DNA of 64,000 nucleotides from positions 124,001 through 188,000 of the forward strand of contig NZ_SHMP01000005.1 of assembly GCF_004217335.1 (NCBI RefSeq), written 5' to 3'. Every line of letters begins with the position of its first letter. Within the stretch, counting starts at the first letter, position 1. A program made the position numbers and the translations under genes. This document shows positions 52,322-61,538 of this stretch, one piece after another. This DNA comes from Natrinema hispanicum. GTDB lineage: Archaea > Halobacteriota > Halobacteria > Halobacteriales > Natrialbaceae. The notes under the pieces are model-generated. The model was not told the origin of the DNA. It did not search any database and saw nothing but the letters and a program-made list of their open reading frames with translations.

Positions 52322-53676
52322 GCGAAATCACCCAGGGAGGCGGTGTCGGCGTCGGCAGGGTCGTCAGCCTCGCCGTCGTCGTCGGTCGCACGGTCGGCAG
52401 CCGTCTCGGTGCGGTCGCCTGAGTCGGCTGCCGCCTCGGTGCGGTCGCCTGCATCGGAAGCGGTGGTGTCGGTCGAATCGACTGGGGAATCGGATTCGTC
52501 GGCGAGGTGGTCGGCGACCGTCGTTACGTCCTCGTCGCCCAGCTCGCGTTCCGGCGCGGGCTCGAAGGCCGATCGGTCATCATCGAGTAACTCGCGAACC
52601 CGTCGCTCGACGGTCTCGCGGACGTTCGAATCGGCGAGATCGCCGCTCCGGACGGTCTCGTCGATCTCGAGGGCGGCGTCGCTGAGCCCCAGTTCGCGGA
52701 CTCGCTCCCGGACGGCGTCGTCCGGATTGGCGAAGCTGACCGACACCTCGTCGTCCTCGTCGGGAAGTTCTCGGCGGTCGTTGACGCGAGCGACGAGCGC
52801 CCCGCGGTCGATCGCGAGTTCTTCGATCGCAGCGGGCGTGATCGGGCGGCCTTCGCCCTCGACCGTGACGATGACGACGGTGTCGACGAGGTCGTGCTGG
52901 CGGACGCGCTCCTGGACGCGATCGATGCCCTCGCCCTCGGCGAGTTCGACGTCGACGAAAACGAACTCGCGGGTGTCGGTGAGCCCGCGGCGGCTGATCG
53001 CGATCGACTCGTCGAACTCGACGATGTTGTAGCCACGATCCTCGCGTTCGCTGGCACTTGCCCGTTCGGTCGAGCCACAGTAGGTGACCCAGGTGTTACG
53101 TACCTCTGCGGTGTCCGGTGTGTGGTTGTCACCCAGCAGGACAGCATCGAAATCAACCGTCGACTGCTCGAGGACGGTCTCGGTGTTCCAGTCTGCGTGG
53201 GCGAAGGGTTCGAAGAGGCCGTGGCTCACGAGAGCGGTGTGGTCGGCCGTCTCGGGAACCGGCTCGAACGCGTACTCGAGGTCGTCACGGCGCGATCGAG
53301 GGACGAAGTCAAGGCCGTAGAAGGCAGCGTCACCGACGACGACCGGGTCGGCACCGAGTCTCGTCGCCAGCCCGAGATCCGCAAAGAGATCGAGCCACTG
53401 GGCGTCGCGTTTCGACTCGTGGTTGCCGACGACGGCGAGAAAGGGGATGTCGGCGTCGGAGAGCGTCCGGAGCACGTCGATCGTTCCCTGCAGATCGACC
53501 AGACTCGGCCGGCGGTCGTGAAAGAGGTCGCCGGCGTGGACCACCGCGTCGACGTCGTCGGCAACGGCGTCCTCGACGACCGATCGGAACGCCTCGAGGA
53601 AGTCCCGTCGTCGCTCGGGCGAGTTGTACTGCTGGTACCCGATGTGGGTATCGCCCGTGTGGATAACCCGCGTCAT
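52318..53676 (-). CDS. mre11: DNA repair nuclease Mre11
   Basis: A 452-aa protein with calcineurin-type phosphoesterase motifs in order: GDTHIGYQQ near 7, HAGDLFHD near 46, VGNHE near 83, and the LLGDNHTPDT region near 196. The C-terminal third (from about 370) is an acidic Asp/Thr/Ala-rich tail. It is a Mn-dependent nuclease of the Mre11-Rad50 complex, encoded just before rad50. Confidence 0.95.
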   Translation of the reverse strand: MTRVIHTGDTHIGYQQYNSPERRRDFLEAFRSVVEDAVADDVDAVVHAGDLFHDRRPSLVDLQGTIDVLRTLSDADIPFLAVVGNHESKRDAQWLDLFADLGLATRLGADPVVVGDAAFYGLDFVPRSRRDDLEYAFEPVPETADHTALVSHGLFEPFAHADWNTETVLEQSTVDFDAVLLGDNHTPDTAEVRNTWVTYCGSTERASASEREDRGYNIVEFDESIAISRRGLTDTREFVFVDVELAEGEGIDRVQERVRQHDLVDTVVIVTVEGEGRPITPAAIEELAIDRGALVARVNDRRELPDEDDEVSVSFANPDDAVRERVRELGLSDAALEIDETVRSGDLADSNVRETVERRVRELLDDDRSAFEPAPERELGDEDVTTVADHLADESDSPVDSTDTTASDAGDRTEAAADSGDRTETAADRATDDDGEADDPADADTASLGDFA

Positions 53677-53742
53677 TGGCCAGTGGTTGGCCAGCCTGCA
53701 CTAAAGGGGTTCCGTGACCGGAGTGAAAGTAAAGCTGGACCG

Positions 53743-54375
53743 TCAGCCGAAATGAGACGTCTCGCCGTCGGTCTCGGCCGGCACGAACCGCGAGGCGATC
53801 CAGCCGATCACGGCGGTGATACCTGCGGGAATCGCAACGAGAAGCAACAATCCAAAGAAGGCACCAACGGGTCCCCCTGACCCGCCGTCGACGGTGACGC
53901 CGGGCCCGAACGCGATCAGGGGAACTGACACCAAGACGAGAGAGACGGCATAGCAGGTCTTCGCGATCGCCTCCTGGACGGTCCGACAGCGGACGAGATA
54001 GCCGGTCGCACCGAGCCACACGACGGGACCGAGAAAAAGGACCCAGCCGCTCTCGGTGACGATCAACAACACGAGGGTTTCGACGACACCGACGACGAGT
54101 CCACCAGCGATGCCGACGAGGGCAGTAAGCGCGTTGTCAATGAAGCCGTCCGGATCCAGCAGTCGCTCCGAGTCGTCGTCAGCGAACGCATCAGTCTCTC
54201 CGCGAGTAGCAAACGAGTCGGCATCCGTATCGGCAGCGGACCGACGCTCGGTCGCGTGGTCGGCGGTCGTCGGCTCCGTGGGGAGATCTTCCCAACAGTG
54301 CATGCAGTACGTCGCCGTCTGCCCGACGGGTTCCCCACACTCCGGACAGTGCGGATCGAGGGACCCCTCACTCAT
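53743..54375 (-). CDS. Zinc-ribbon membrane protein
   Basis: A 210-aa protein. An N-terminal zinc ribbon (CPECGEPVG, then YCMHCWEDLP) is followed by an acidic linker and about four TM helices from about residue 80. It is conserved in haloarchaea with unknown function; the ribbon would be on the cytoplasmic side. Confidence 0.65.
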   Translation of the reverse strand: MSEGSLDPHCPECGEPVGQTATYCMHCWEDLPTEPTTADHATERRSAADTDADSFATRGETDAFADDDSERLLDPDGFIDNALTALVGIAGGLVVGVVETLVLLIVTESGWVLFLGPVVWLGATGYLVRCRTVQEAIAKTCYAVSLVLVSVPLIAFGPGVTVDGGSGGPVGAFFGLLLLVAIPAGITAVIGWIASRFVPAETDGETSHFG

Positions 54376-54571
54376 CGCTACGCTCCGGTCGAACGAGTCT
54401 CGTGGCAGTCGCGGTCATCGGTCGATCATTTCCGGAGAGAGGACACTCCTCACTATTAATATGTTCGTGCGACAAGCGGCGGAGAAGACGCGTTCGGCGC
54501 GCGAAGCGGTCCCAAGAGAAACGTCGGTGATCTCGCGTCAACGAGCAACGGCGACGAACTCGAGAGGCCGA

Positions 54572-54841
54572 TCAGGCGTCGATGTCGAGACTGTAGAGAC
54601 GCTTGCGTGCGTCCGAGAACGAAAAGCGCGAATCGACGACGTTCTTCTCGTCGAGTCGGTTGAGCGCGTACCGAACCGTCCGGGACGGCAGCAGCGTCTC
54701 GTCGGCGATCTGTTGTTGGGTCATCGTGTCGTTGTATTCGAGAACTTTCGCGACGAGTTTCGCGCTCGGCGGTAGCTCGCGGACGTCGTCCCACGTTCCC
54801 CGCTCGCTGGTCTCCTGTTGGAGGGGCTCTGAAGCACTCAT
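54572..54841 (-). CDS. Small MarR/TrmB-like winged-helix regulator
   Basis: An 89-aa protein. The winged helix is clear: PPSAKLVAKVLEYNDTMTQQQIADETLLPSRTVRYALNRLDEKNVV, described here by its recognition helix SRTVRYALNRL, followed by a wing DARKRLYSLD. It is a probable DNA-binding regulator. It is divergent from the PAN gene with a 126-bp AT-rich shared promoter, so it may control itself or PAN. Confidence 0.75.
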   Translation of the reverse strand: MSASEPLQQETSERGTWDDVRELPPSAKLVAKVLEYNDTMTQQQIADETLLPSRTVRYALNRLDEKNVVDSRFSFSDARKRLYSLDIDA

Positions 54842-54967
54842 CTTACTCCACCATTCCGAATACGGGGTAATAATATTTTCTATTCCATATAATGCTCAGT
54901 AGTAATACGACGTAGTTAAGTGAACCTACCCGAAGCCTCTTAAGAACCAACACCCAAAGGACGGGTG

Positions 54968-56185
54968 ATGAGCGACACTGTGGACGACGTCGACCTCCCA
55001 TATGATGAGGACGAGGCGTCCCAACAGGAGAAAATCCAGGCGCTCGAGGAACGGCTGGAGATCCTCGAGGCGCAAAACGAGGAGATGCGCGACAAACTCC
55101 TCGATGCCAACGCCGAGAACAACAAGTACCAGCAGAAACTCGAGCGGCTCACGCACGAGAACAAGAAACTCAAGCAGTCCCCGCTGTTCGTCGCCACCGT
55201 CCAGGAGATCACGGACGAAGGCGTCATCATCAAACAACACGGGAACAACCAGGAGGCGCTGACCGAAGTTACTGACGAGATGCGCACCGATCTCGAGCCC
55301 GACGCTCGAGTAGCGGTCAACAACTCGCTGTCTATCGTCAAGCCACTCTCGAGTGAGACCGACGTTCGCGCTCGCGTGATGGAAGTCACCGAGAGCCCGG
55401 ATGTCAGCTACGAGGACATCGGCGGACTCGAAGAGCAGATGCAAGAGGTCCGCGAGACCGTCGAGATGCCCTTAGAGAAACCCGAGATGTTCGACGACGT
55501 CGGGATCGACCCGCCAAGCGGGGTCTTGCTCTACGGGCCGCCAGGGACCGGGAAGACGATGCTCGCCAAAGCCGTGGCCAACCAGACCGACGCCACCTTC
55601 ATCAAGATGGCTGGCTCGGAGCTGGTCCACAAGTTCATCGGTGAGGGTGCCAAGCTCGTCCGCGACCTCTTCGATGTCGCCCGCGAGCACGAGCCCGCCG
55701 TCATCTTCATCGACGAGATCGACGCGATCGCCGCCAAACGGACGGAATCCAAGACCTCCGGCGACGCCGAGGTCCAGCGGACGATGATGCAACTGCTCTC
55801 CGAGATGGACGGCTTCGAGGAGCGTGGCGAGATCCGCATCATTGCCGCCACCAACCGCTTCGACATGCTCGATCGAGCCATCCTCCGTCCCGGCCGCTTC
55901 GACCGCCTCATCGAAGTGCCAAAGCCCAACCAGGAGGGTCGCGAGATCATCTTCGAGATCCACACGCGCGGGATGAACGTCGCCGACGACGTTGACTTCG
56001 CCGAACTGGCTGAAGAGGCCGAGGAAGCCTCCGGTGCTGACATCAAGGCCGTCTGTACCGAAGCCGGCATGTTCGCCATCCGTGACGACCGCACCGAGAT
56101 CCGGATGGAGGACTTCCGCAGCGCCTGGGACAAGGTCCAAGCCGAATCCGAGGATACCGAGGACGTCTCGAAGACCTTCGCCTGA
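54968..56185 (+). CDS. pan: Proteasome-activating nucleotidase PAN
   Basis: A 405-aa protein. N-terminal coiled coil (about 20-65, EKIQALEERLEILEAQNEEMRD), OB domain (about 75-130), then an AAA domain with Walker A GPPGTGKT near 194, Walker B FIDEIDAIAAKR, and arginine-finger region RPGRFDRLIEVP. It unfolds substrates for the 20S proteasome. The C-terminus is KTFA, so the HbYX docking motif has Phe where Tyr is usual. ATG 54968 is preferred over the GTG three bases earlier. Confidence 0.93.
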   Translation: MSDTVDDVDLPYDEDEASQQEKIQALEERLEILEAQNEEMRDKLLDANAENNKYQQKLERLTHENKKLKQSPLFVATVQEITDEGVIIKQHGNNQEALTEVTDEMRTDLEPDARVAVNNSLSIVKPLSSETDVRARVMEVTESPDVSYEDIGGLEEQMQEVRETVEMPLEKPEMFDDVGIDPPSGVLLYGPPGTGKTMLAKAVANQTDATFIKMAGSELVHKFIGEGAKLVRDLFDVAREHEPAVIFIDEIDAIAAKRTESKTSGDAEVQRTMMQLLSEMDGFEERGEIRIIAATNRFDMLDRAILRPGRFDRLIEVPKPNQEGREIIFEIHTRGMNVADDVDFAELAEEAEEASGADIKAVCTEAGMFAIRDDRTEIRMEDFRSAWDKVQAESEDTEDVSKTFA

Positions 56186-56356
56186 CGCTCTCGAGGTCGA
56201 CGGCGATCTGTCTCTTCGTTTTCTCTCGACTCGAGTCGAGCAACGGCACTTGAAACGCCGAGAGTGCAGTCACGCTCCGATCGGCGAGTGGTCAGTAGCG
56301 AAAGTCGTAGCTACGCTCGAGGGAGTCGAAAATCGGTCGACAATGGGACGCGATGT

Positions 56357-56497
56357 CTAGACGAGTGCCGAGAAGACGAGCCACGGCACGACGAACATCG
56401 CCACAGTCAGCACTGCGAGAATCAGCACATACCCGATACCCATCCCCGCCGCGGTACGCCACGCTGGATGCTCGAAGTCGCTGAGATCGACTGCCAT
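56357..56497 (-). CDS. 46-aa single-TM protein
   Basis: It starts MAVDLSDFEHPAWRTAAG (ATG 56497; an in-frame ATG at 56524 would add nine residues) and continues with one or two hydrophobic stretches (YVLILAVLTVAMFVVPWLVF). It is convergent to PAN. The good Asp/Glu-rich N-terminus and consistent codons support a real small membrane protein of unknown role. Confidence 0.55.
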   Translation of the reverse strand: MAVDLSDFEHPAWRTAAGMGIGYVLILAVLTVAMFVVPWLVFSALV

Positions 56498-56623
56498 GTC
56501 ACGTTCATCCGGTGACGTTCGCATAAGCGTACCGGAACGCTGGCTCGCGATGTAGCGTTTTCTGTGAGCCCAGTCGAGTCGCGGTAGCTGTTCTAAGCCT
56601 CGCCTTGACTAGTTTCGTCTTTC

Positions 56624-56705
56624 ATACGGACTCCTGTCAGTCAGTTCCGGTACACCCGCAACCCGCACTGCGGGCCCACCGGTACATCGTGACAGCAGAC
56701 CGTAT
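56624..56705. repeat. Palindromic element, copy G
   Basis: ATACGGACTCCTGTCA at the left end and TGACAGCAGACCGTAT at the right end (13 of 16 pair). The inner stem CCGGTACACCCGC with GCGGGCCCACCGG has two mismatches. It is not next to a stop codon, unlike copies A and C-F. Confidence 0.85.
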
Positions 56706-56753
56706 CAGTGCACGCGATCCGCACCCTCCTATAGTAACAGCTGAAACGATTTA

Positions 56754-56789
56754 CACACTGATCGCACAGCCGTTGTGCGATCAGGTGTG
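56754..56789 (-). terminator. Strong hairpin after the E1-lipoyl operon
   Basis: CACACTGATCGCACA pairs with TGTGCGATCAGGTGTG, 15 pairs with a single bulged G and a 5-nt loop. It ends 43 bases past the lipoyl gene stop. It is a likely operon 3'-end hairpin; a protein-binding palindrome is the alternative. Confidence 0.5.
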
Positions 56790-56831
56790 CAATGACTGTC
56801 AGTGGCTGCGATAGTTCAGAAGCGGTGACGA

Positions 56832-57095
56832 CTATGTCGGCTGAATCCAGGCGAGTCGATCGCCCCGCTCGAACTCCTCGTCTTCCCCGATCGCGATTTC
56901 CGCGAGCGTGCCGGTGGCCGGTGCCGGCACGTCGACGCTTACCTTTTCGACTTGAAACTCGCAGATCGAGTCGCCTTCCTTGACGTGGCCGCCCTCTGCT
57001 GCGAACCAGTTGACGACGACGCCGACATCTTCGTCCGCGTCGTCGGGCCAGCGATCGCTCGTCTCGACGGCAACGCGGTCATCGGTCCCGCTCAT
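56832..57095 (-). CDS. Stand-alone lipoyl-domain protein
   Basis: An 87-aa protein that is a single lipoyl/biotinyl domain. The modified Lys is in FQVEKVSVDVPAPATG (near 50). The N-terminus is acidic. It starts in the four-base overlap with the E1beta stop, so it is a carrier for the same complex. No peripheral-subunit binding or acyltransferase domain is attached. Confidence 0.88.
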   Translation of the reverse strand: MSGTDDRVAVETSDRWPDDADEDVGVVVNWFAAEGGHVKEGDSICEFQVEKVSVDVPAPATGTLAEIAIGEDEEFERGDRLAWIQPT

Positions 57096-58135
57096 TCGTC
57101 CCCTCGAACGGCGCGAACGGCAGCCGCGATGTCGTCCGTCCCTGGAACGACCTCGTCTTCCATCGGTCGCGCATACGGGATCGGCACGTCCGGGAGGGCG
57201 ACCCGCTCGACGCCCTCGAGGTCGTCGAGTCCAGCCTCGGCCACGCTCGCGATGATCTCGCCGGTGACGCCGTAGGAGCGATAGTCCTCGTCGACGACGA
57301 CCAGATGACCAGTCTTGGCCACCGAGTCGCGGATGGTCTCGGTGTCAAGAGGCACGAGCGTCCGGAGGTCGACGACCTCGACGTCGATATCGTCGGCGAG
57401 GTCTTCGGCGGCCTCGAGCGCCCGGTGGACGTGCAACCCGAGGGTGACGACGGTCACGTCTGCGCCCTCGCGTTTGACGTCGGCACTGCCGAACGGAATC
57501 GTATAGTCGTCCTCGGGAACGCCAGTCTTCGGGCCGTCAGGTGCCGGCAGCCAGCCGATCCCCATCAGCCGCTTGTGGAACATGTAGACGACTGGATCAT
57601 CGTCGCGGATGGCGTTGTGCATCAGCCCCTTCGCGTCGTAGGCGGTCGAGGGCACGACCACCTTCATCCCCGGGAGGTGTGCGAACGTCCCGTAGAGCGT
57701 CTGGGAGTGCTGGGCGGCGTCGTTGTACGTTCCACCTACGGCAGCGGTAAGCACCATCGGAACAGTCACCGACCCGCCGCTCATGTAGGTATTTTTAGCC
57801 ATCTGGTTGTAGATTTGGTCCATCGCGACGCCGAAGAAGTCGACGAACATGAGCTCCGCAATGGGGCGCATCCCCTCCTGAGCTGCACCGACGGCCGCGC
57901 CGAGGTACGCCGTCTCGCTGATCGGCACATCCATGATGCGGTCACGGCCGAATTCATCCAACAGGCCCTCGGTGCTGTCGAAGATCCCGCCGTAGTCAGC
58001 GACGTCTTCGCCCATGTAGAAGACCTCGTCGTTCGCGCGCATTTCGTGGGCGATCGCCTCGACCATCGCCCGACTCATCGTCAGCGACCGGCCGGTCTGC
58101 TGTCCGCTCGCGTCGTCTTTCTCTTGTTGTGCCAT
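57092..58135 (-). CDS. 2-oxoacid/acetoin dehydrogenase E1 beta subunit
   Basis: A 347-aa protein of the transketolase-like beta family: LTMSRAMVEAIAHEMRANDEVFYMGEDV at the start (described by its GEDV motif near 40), PISETAYLGAAVGAAQEGMRPI, and a C-terminal HLVVVDEDYRSYGVTGEI. With E1alpha it decarboxylates a 2-oxoacid or acetoin using TPP. It overlaps E1alpha by one base (TAATG). Confidence 0.9.
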   Translation of the reverse strand: MAQQEKDDASGQQTGRSLTMSRAMVEAIAHEMRANDEVFYMGEDVADYGGIFDSTEGLLDEFGRDRIMDVPISETAYLGAAVGAAQEGMRPIAELMFVDFFGVAMDQIYNQMAKNTYMSGGSVTVPMVLTAAVGGTYNDAAQHSQTLYGTFAHLPGMKVVVPSTAYDAKGLMHNAIRDDDPVVYMFHKRLMGIGWLPAPDGPKTGVPEDDYTIPFGSADVKREGADVTVVTLGLHVHRALEAAEDLADDIDVEVVDLRTLVPLDTETIRDSVAKTGHLVVVDEDYRSYGVTGEIIASVAEAGLDDLEGVERVALPDVPIPYARPMEDEVVPGTDDIAAAVRAVRGDE

Positions 58136-59175
58136 TAGTCATCACCCCCTGTGTCCGCGGCCGACGGTTCGCTGTCTGTCACGCCCGAGGGCGGATTCAC
58201 GAACACGTCCTCGTAGGCGTCGTCCGGGTCTGGTTCGGGCTGGTCTTTCGCCCACTCGATCGCCTCTTCGACGCGATCATGGGCCCGCGACCGCAGATCG
58301 TCGATCGTCTCGTCGTCAACGCCATGGGCCCGAAGGTCCGCCTCGAGCCGCTCGATCGAATCCCGCTGCTCGGCGGCGTCTTTGTCCTCGTCCGGGCGAT
58401 ACGCTTCGGGATCACCCATGAAATGGCCCATGCGCCGGTGGACCTGTACCTCGAGCAGCGTCGGCCCGTTCCCGTCACGAGCGCGGCCGACGGCCTCTCT
58501 GGCGGCGTCGAAGACGGCAACGGCGTCGTCAGCGTCCACGCGAGCACCGGAGAGTCCGAACCCGTCGGCGCGTTGGGCTCCGTTCTCGACGTCAGTAACA
58601 CGCTCTTTGGGCATGCTGATCGCCCAGTCGTTGTCTTCAACGACGAAGACGACGGGGAGGTTCTGGACGCTCGCGAGGTTGAGCGACTCCAAGAACGCTC
58701 CCTGATCGATCGCACCCTCGCCGAGGAACGCGACGGCGACGCTGTCGGTGTTGCGTTTTTTGGCGGCCAGGCCGGCACCGACTGCAGGCGGACAGCCCTC
58801 GGCGATGATGCCGCTACATGCGAAGTTGACAGCTGGATCGAACAGATGCATGTGACCGCCTTTCCCGCCGCTCAGCCCGCTTTCGCGCCCGAATATTTCG
58901 GCAGTCATTCGCTTCAGGTCGACGCCCTTCGCGATGGCGATGTGGTGGGGCCGGTGCGGTGCCGTAACCGTATCGTCGTCCCGGAGGTGCTGGCAGACGC
59001 CCGCGCCGGCGGCCTCGTGGCCCGCTGCGAGATGGAGTTCGCCTGGAATCGGACCGGCGGAGATATCGAACGCGGGCTGTTTGCCCTCCATGTACTCCTC
59101 CTGTAACCGTTCTTCGTACTGGCGCGCCGTCACCATGTTCTCATACATCTCTCGTAATTCGCTAACGGCAACCAT
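58135..59175 (-). CDS. 2-oxoacid/acetoin dehydrogenase E1 alpha subunit
   Basis: A 346-aa protein. The TPP-binding region is GEGAIDQGAFLESLNLASVQNLPVVFVVEDND (the usual GDG reads GEG), with GGKGGHMHLFD near 107 and HRMGHFMGDPEAYR near 260. It is first gene of an operon followed by E1beta and a lipoyl protein. The substrate is not clear: no E2 or E3 gene lies downstream. Confidence 0.9.
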   Translation of the reverse strand: MVAVSELREMYENMVTARQYEERLQEEYMEGKQPAFDISAGPIPGELHLAAGHEAAGAGVCQHLRDDDTVTAPHRPHHIAIAKGVDLKRMTAEIFGRESGLSGGKGGHMHLFDPAVNFACSGIIAEGCPPAVGAGLAAKKRNTDSVAVAFLGEGAIDQGAFLESLNLASVQNLPVVFVVEDNDWAISMPKERVTDVENGAQRADGFGLSGARVDADDAVAVFDAAREAVGRARDGNGPTLLEVQVHRRMGHFMGDPEAYRPDEDKDAAEQRDSIERLEADLRAHGVDDETIDDLRSRAHDRVEEAIEWAKDQPEPDPDDAYEDVFVNPPSGVTDSEPSAADTGGDD

Positions 59176-59327
59176 GGTGTCCAGACACGTACCAGACCGG
59201 TCGACAAATATCTATGCAGTCCCCCCAGACGGTGTCCGGTCCGAACCACCGGGGAGGGGAACCGATCCAGCCATCGTGAGCGTGCGTTTCGGACCGTTTT
59301 TACCGGGTGACCCGCTACGGACACCCA

Positions 59328-59882
59328 ATGACGAAAATCGTCGTGGTGGACAATCACGGACAGTTCACCCATCTCGAGCGCCGGGCGCTTCGCGACCTCG
59401 GCGTCGACACGGAACTGATCGACAACGACACGCCACCCGAGGAGGTCGATGCCGACGGCGTCGTCCTCTCCGGTGGCCCCGACATGGACCGCATCGGGAA
59501 GTCGGCCGAGTACCTCGAGGCGGACATGCCAGTGCTGGGTATCTGTCTGGGCATGCAACTGATCGCCGAGGAACTCGGCGGCACGGTCGGCGGCGGCGAG
59601 TACGGCGGGTACGCCGACGTGTCGGTCGACATCGTCGACGAAGCCGACCCCCTAACCGGCTCACTGCATCCCGAAACGCGCGTCTGGGCGAGCCACGCCG
59701 ACGAGGTCAAAGAACTGCCCGAGGGGTTCGAACTGACTGCGAAAAGCGATGTCTGTGACGTCGAGGCGATGAGCGACACCGATCGGGACCTCTACGGTGT
59801 GCAGTGGCACCCCGAGGTTGCTCATACCGAGGAAGGTGACGAAATCTTCGAGAACTTCCTGTCGATCTGCGAATCGCAATAA
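59328..59882 (+). CDS. guaAA: GMP synthase glutaminase subunit A
   Basis: A 184-aa class I glutamine amidotransferase. Catalytic Cys in LGICLGMQ (near 77), His in QWHPEVAHTE (near 166) and the following Glu complete the triad. A stand-alone subunit is typical of archaea; the ATP-pyrophosphatase subunit B is encoded elsewhere. It supplies ammonia for XMP to GMP. The ATG at 59328 gives the family N-terminus MTKIVVVDNHGQF. Confidence 0.92.
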   Translation: MTKIVVVDNHGQFTHLERRALRDLGVDTELIDNDTPPEEVDADGVVLSGGPDMDRIGKSAEYLEADMPVLGICLGMQLIAEELGGTVGGGEYGGYADVSVDIVDEADPLTGSLHPETRVWASHADEVKELPEGFELTAKSDVCDVEAMSDTDRDLYGVQWHPEVAHTEEGDEIFENFLSICESQ

Positions 59883-59969
59883 TCTCGCGGCCGAAGTTCC
59901 TCGTATCGATGGTATCAGACGGGCTCTATGCCATGCTATTACCTAATAGAAAAGATACTACTTAAACAT

Positions 59970-61538
59970 CTACGTCGATGATCTATTGGATGATTGATCT
60001 TGCACACTCACGTCAAAGTTCCCTCCTTTGGGAACAGTGATATTTTCCACCCCTACGATTTCACCATCTTCGTCGGTCACAACCACGTTCACTGACATTC
60101 CACCACTGCTGTCGGCTTCTGTACCGTTCTGTATCTCCTCGGCCTCTGATTGTGTCAGGAAGGCATAGATCGGTTCCGTTCCTTCGATAAGCGTTACATC
60201 GCCACTTTCAGCGTTCACAAATGCGGTATAGATGATCCCAGAATTACTCTCGGCGACTACCTTGACGTGCCAATAGAGTGTCTCCCCATTCACGACGGGG
60301 ACTGGTGCAATTGCTTTGGCGTTCGACAACTGATTTACCTCCGAGCGCCGTTCAGTGAAGTCCACAGCTTTCTGAGGACCGAGTTGTGATTCATTGTACT
60401 GTTGAACGGCTGCTTCCCCGGTCTGACCATCGATTGTCCAGATCTCATAGACACCGTTGCCGCTTCCTGTTGGCTCGGTTGCGATAAAGTACGTTAAGCC
60501 AGGTGAGTCACCCTCTGTTGGGACGGCGATCGGCCAATTGTTACCGTCTTCTGGAAGGTTAGCGATTTGGAGCACGTCTTCTTTCCAGAGCCACTTATTA
60601 AGCGCCCCATTGACGTATTGCATTGACTTTACTTTGAACATCGCAATGTCGTATGGGTAGAAATTTTGCCCCTGAAGAAGGCTCGACTCCTGCGCTTCTT
60701 CGGGAGACAGACTTTCGATTTCGCCACTTGGCGACATCACTTCGACTGACCCATGCTGGGGGGTCGCGTAGAACTGCGGAATAGGTCCCATTCTGAACTT
60801 CCATTTGTAGGTGGTTGTCGAGTGGGCGATGTACGATTTTCCGTTTGCTTTTGCATTGAACGTTGTATCCCAATTGTGTTTCTTGAACGGTGAGCTAAGG
60901 ACACTCTGGTATCGGTATGAATCGAAAATATACTGACCGCGACCGTTCGAGAACGTGGTTTCTTCAATATTGACTTGCTTTTCTGTACCAGTTATATCCA
61001 CGTACAGGGCACCTTTCTGCTGTCCTGACAACGCCACCATCGGGTTGTCGGGCTCAAGCCCGTAAGACCACGTGTACGATCCGTTTCGATATGTTATATC
61101 CGAAGAACTGAGTTTGTACTGCGGGTACTGCATTGAAGATTGTGCGTAATTGTCCGACACACTCCGCGGCAGCACCCTAACGTTCTCTTTTGAGCTGTTG
61201 GGGAGTGTCTCTAATTCCTTGGCATCACTCTGCATCTGATTCGCCATATCTGTGTGAGCATATGCTCCACCGGCTATCGGGCCGACAATCAAGCCGAGGA
61301 GCACAAATACGACGGCAGCAGTAACAAGCAATCTAAAGCTCTCTCGCTTTATTGCGACCACTGTGATCAGCAGCGACACAATCCCCCACTGAAGGATACT
61401 GGGATTGCCGAAAATTGTTGAGTAGAGCACGCCTTGAACCCTTGGAAGTGCGAGGATGGTAGCGACGAGCACAAGCAGACCGTAGAGCCCAATCTTCACG
61501 CGAGAACTGTTTATTTCGACGTCGTCTGAGGTACTCAT
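59970..61538 (-). CDS. Unrecognised membrane-anchored protein of an AT-rich island
   Basis: A 522-aa protein from MSTSDDVEIN (ATG 61538). Three TM helices lie at about 15-32, 48-64 and 70-93, followed by a large extracytoplasmic domain of about 420 residues, rich in Asn, Ser, Gln and Tyr (PQYKLSSSDITYRNGSYTW, TYFIATEPTGSGNGVYEIWT, AFVNAESGDVTLIEGTEPIYAFL) and a Ser-rich tail. The NAESGDVTLIEG segment recalls PepSY-like strands but is not enough to assign a family. Low GC3 and high Asn/Lys/Gln content differ sharply from neighbours. Possible phage, plasmid or other acquired origin. Confidence 0.6.
   Translation of the reverse strand: MSTSDDVEINSSRVKIGLYGLLVLVATILALPRVQGVLYSTIFGNPSILQWGIVSLLITVVAIKRESFRLLVTAAVVFVLLGLIVGPIAGGAYAHTDMANQMQSDAKELETLPNSSKENVRVLPRSVSDNYAQSSMQYPQYKLSSSDITYRNGSYTWSYGLEPDNPMVALSGQQKGALYVDITGTEKQVNIEETTFSNGRGQYIFDSYRYQSVLSSPFKKHNWDTTFNAKANGKSYIAHSTTTYKWKFRMGPIPQFYATPQHGSVEVMSPSGEIESLSPEEAQESSLLQGQNFYPYDIAMFKVKSMQYVNGALNKWLWKEDVLQIANLPEDGNNWPIAVPTEGDSPGLTYFIATEPTGSGNGVYEIWTIDGQTGEAAVQQYNESQLGPQKAVDFTERRSEVNQLSNAKAIAPVPVVNGETLYWHVKVVAESNSGIIYTAFVNAESGDVTLIEGTEPIYAFLTQSEAEEIQNGTEADSSGGMSVNVVVTDEDGEIVGVENITVPKGGNFDVSVQDQSSNRSST

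Larger units (their letters stand above)
56498..56831. other. 334-bp intergenic region
   Basis: It contains repeat copy G (56624-56705) and a long hairpin (56754-56789), both listed separately. I see no protein gene. About 120 bp at the left side carry nothing I can identify. Confidence 0.6.
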
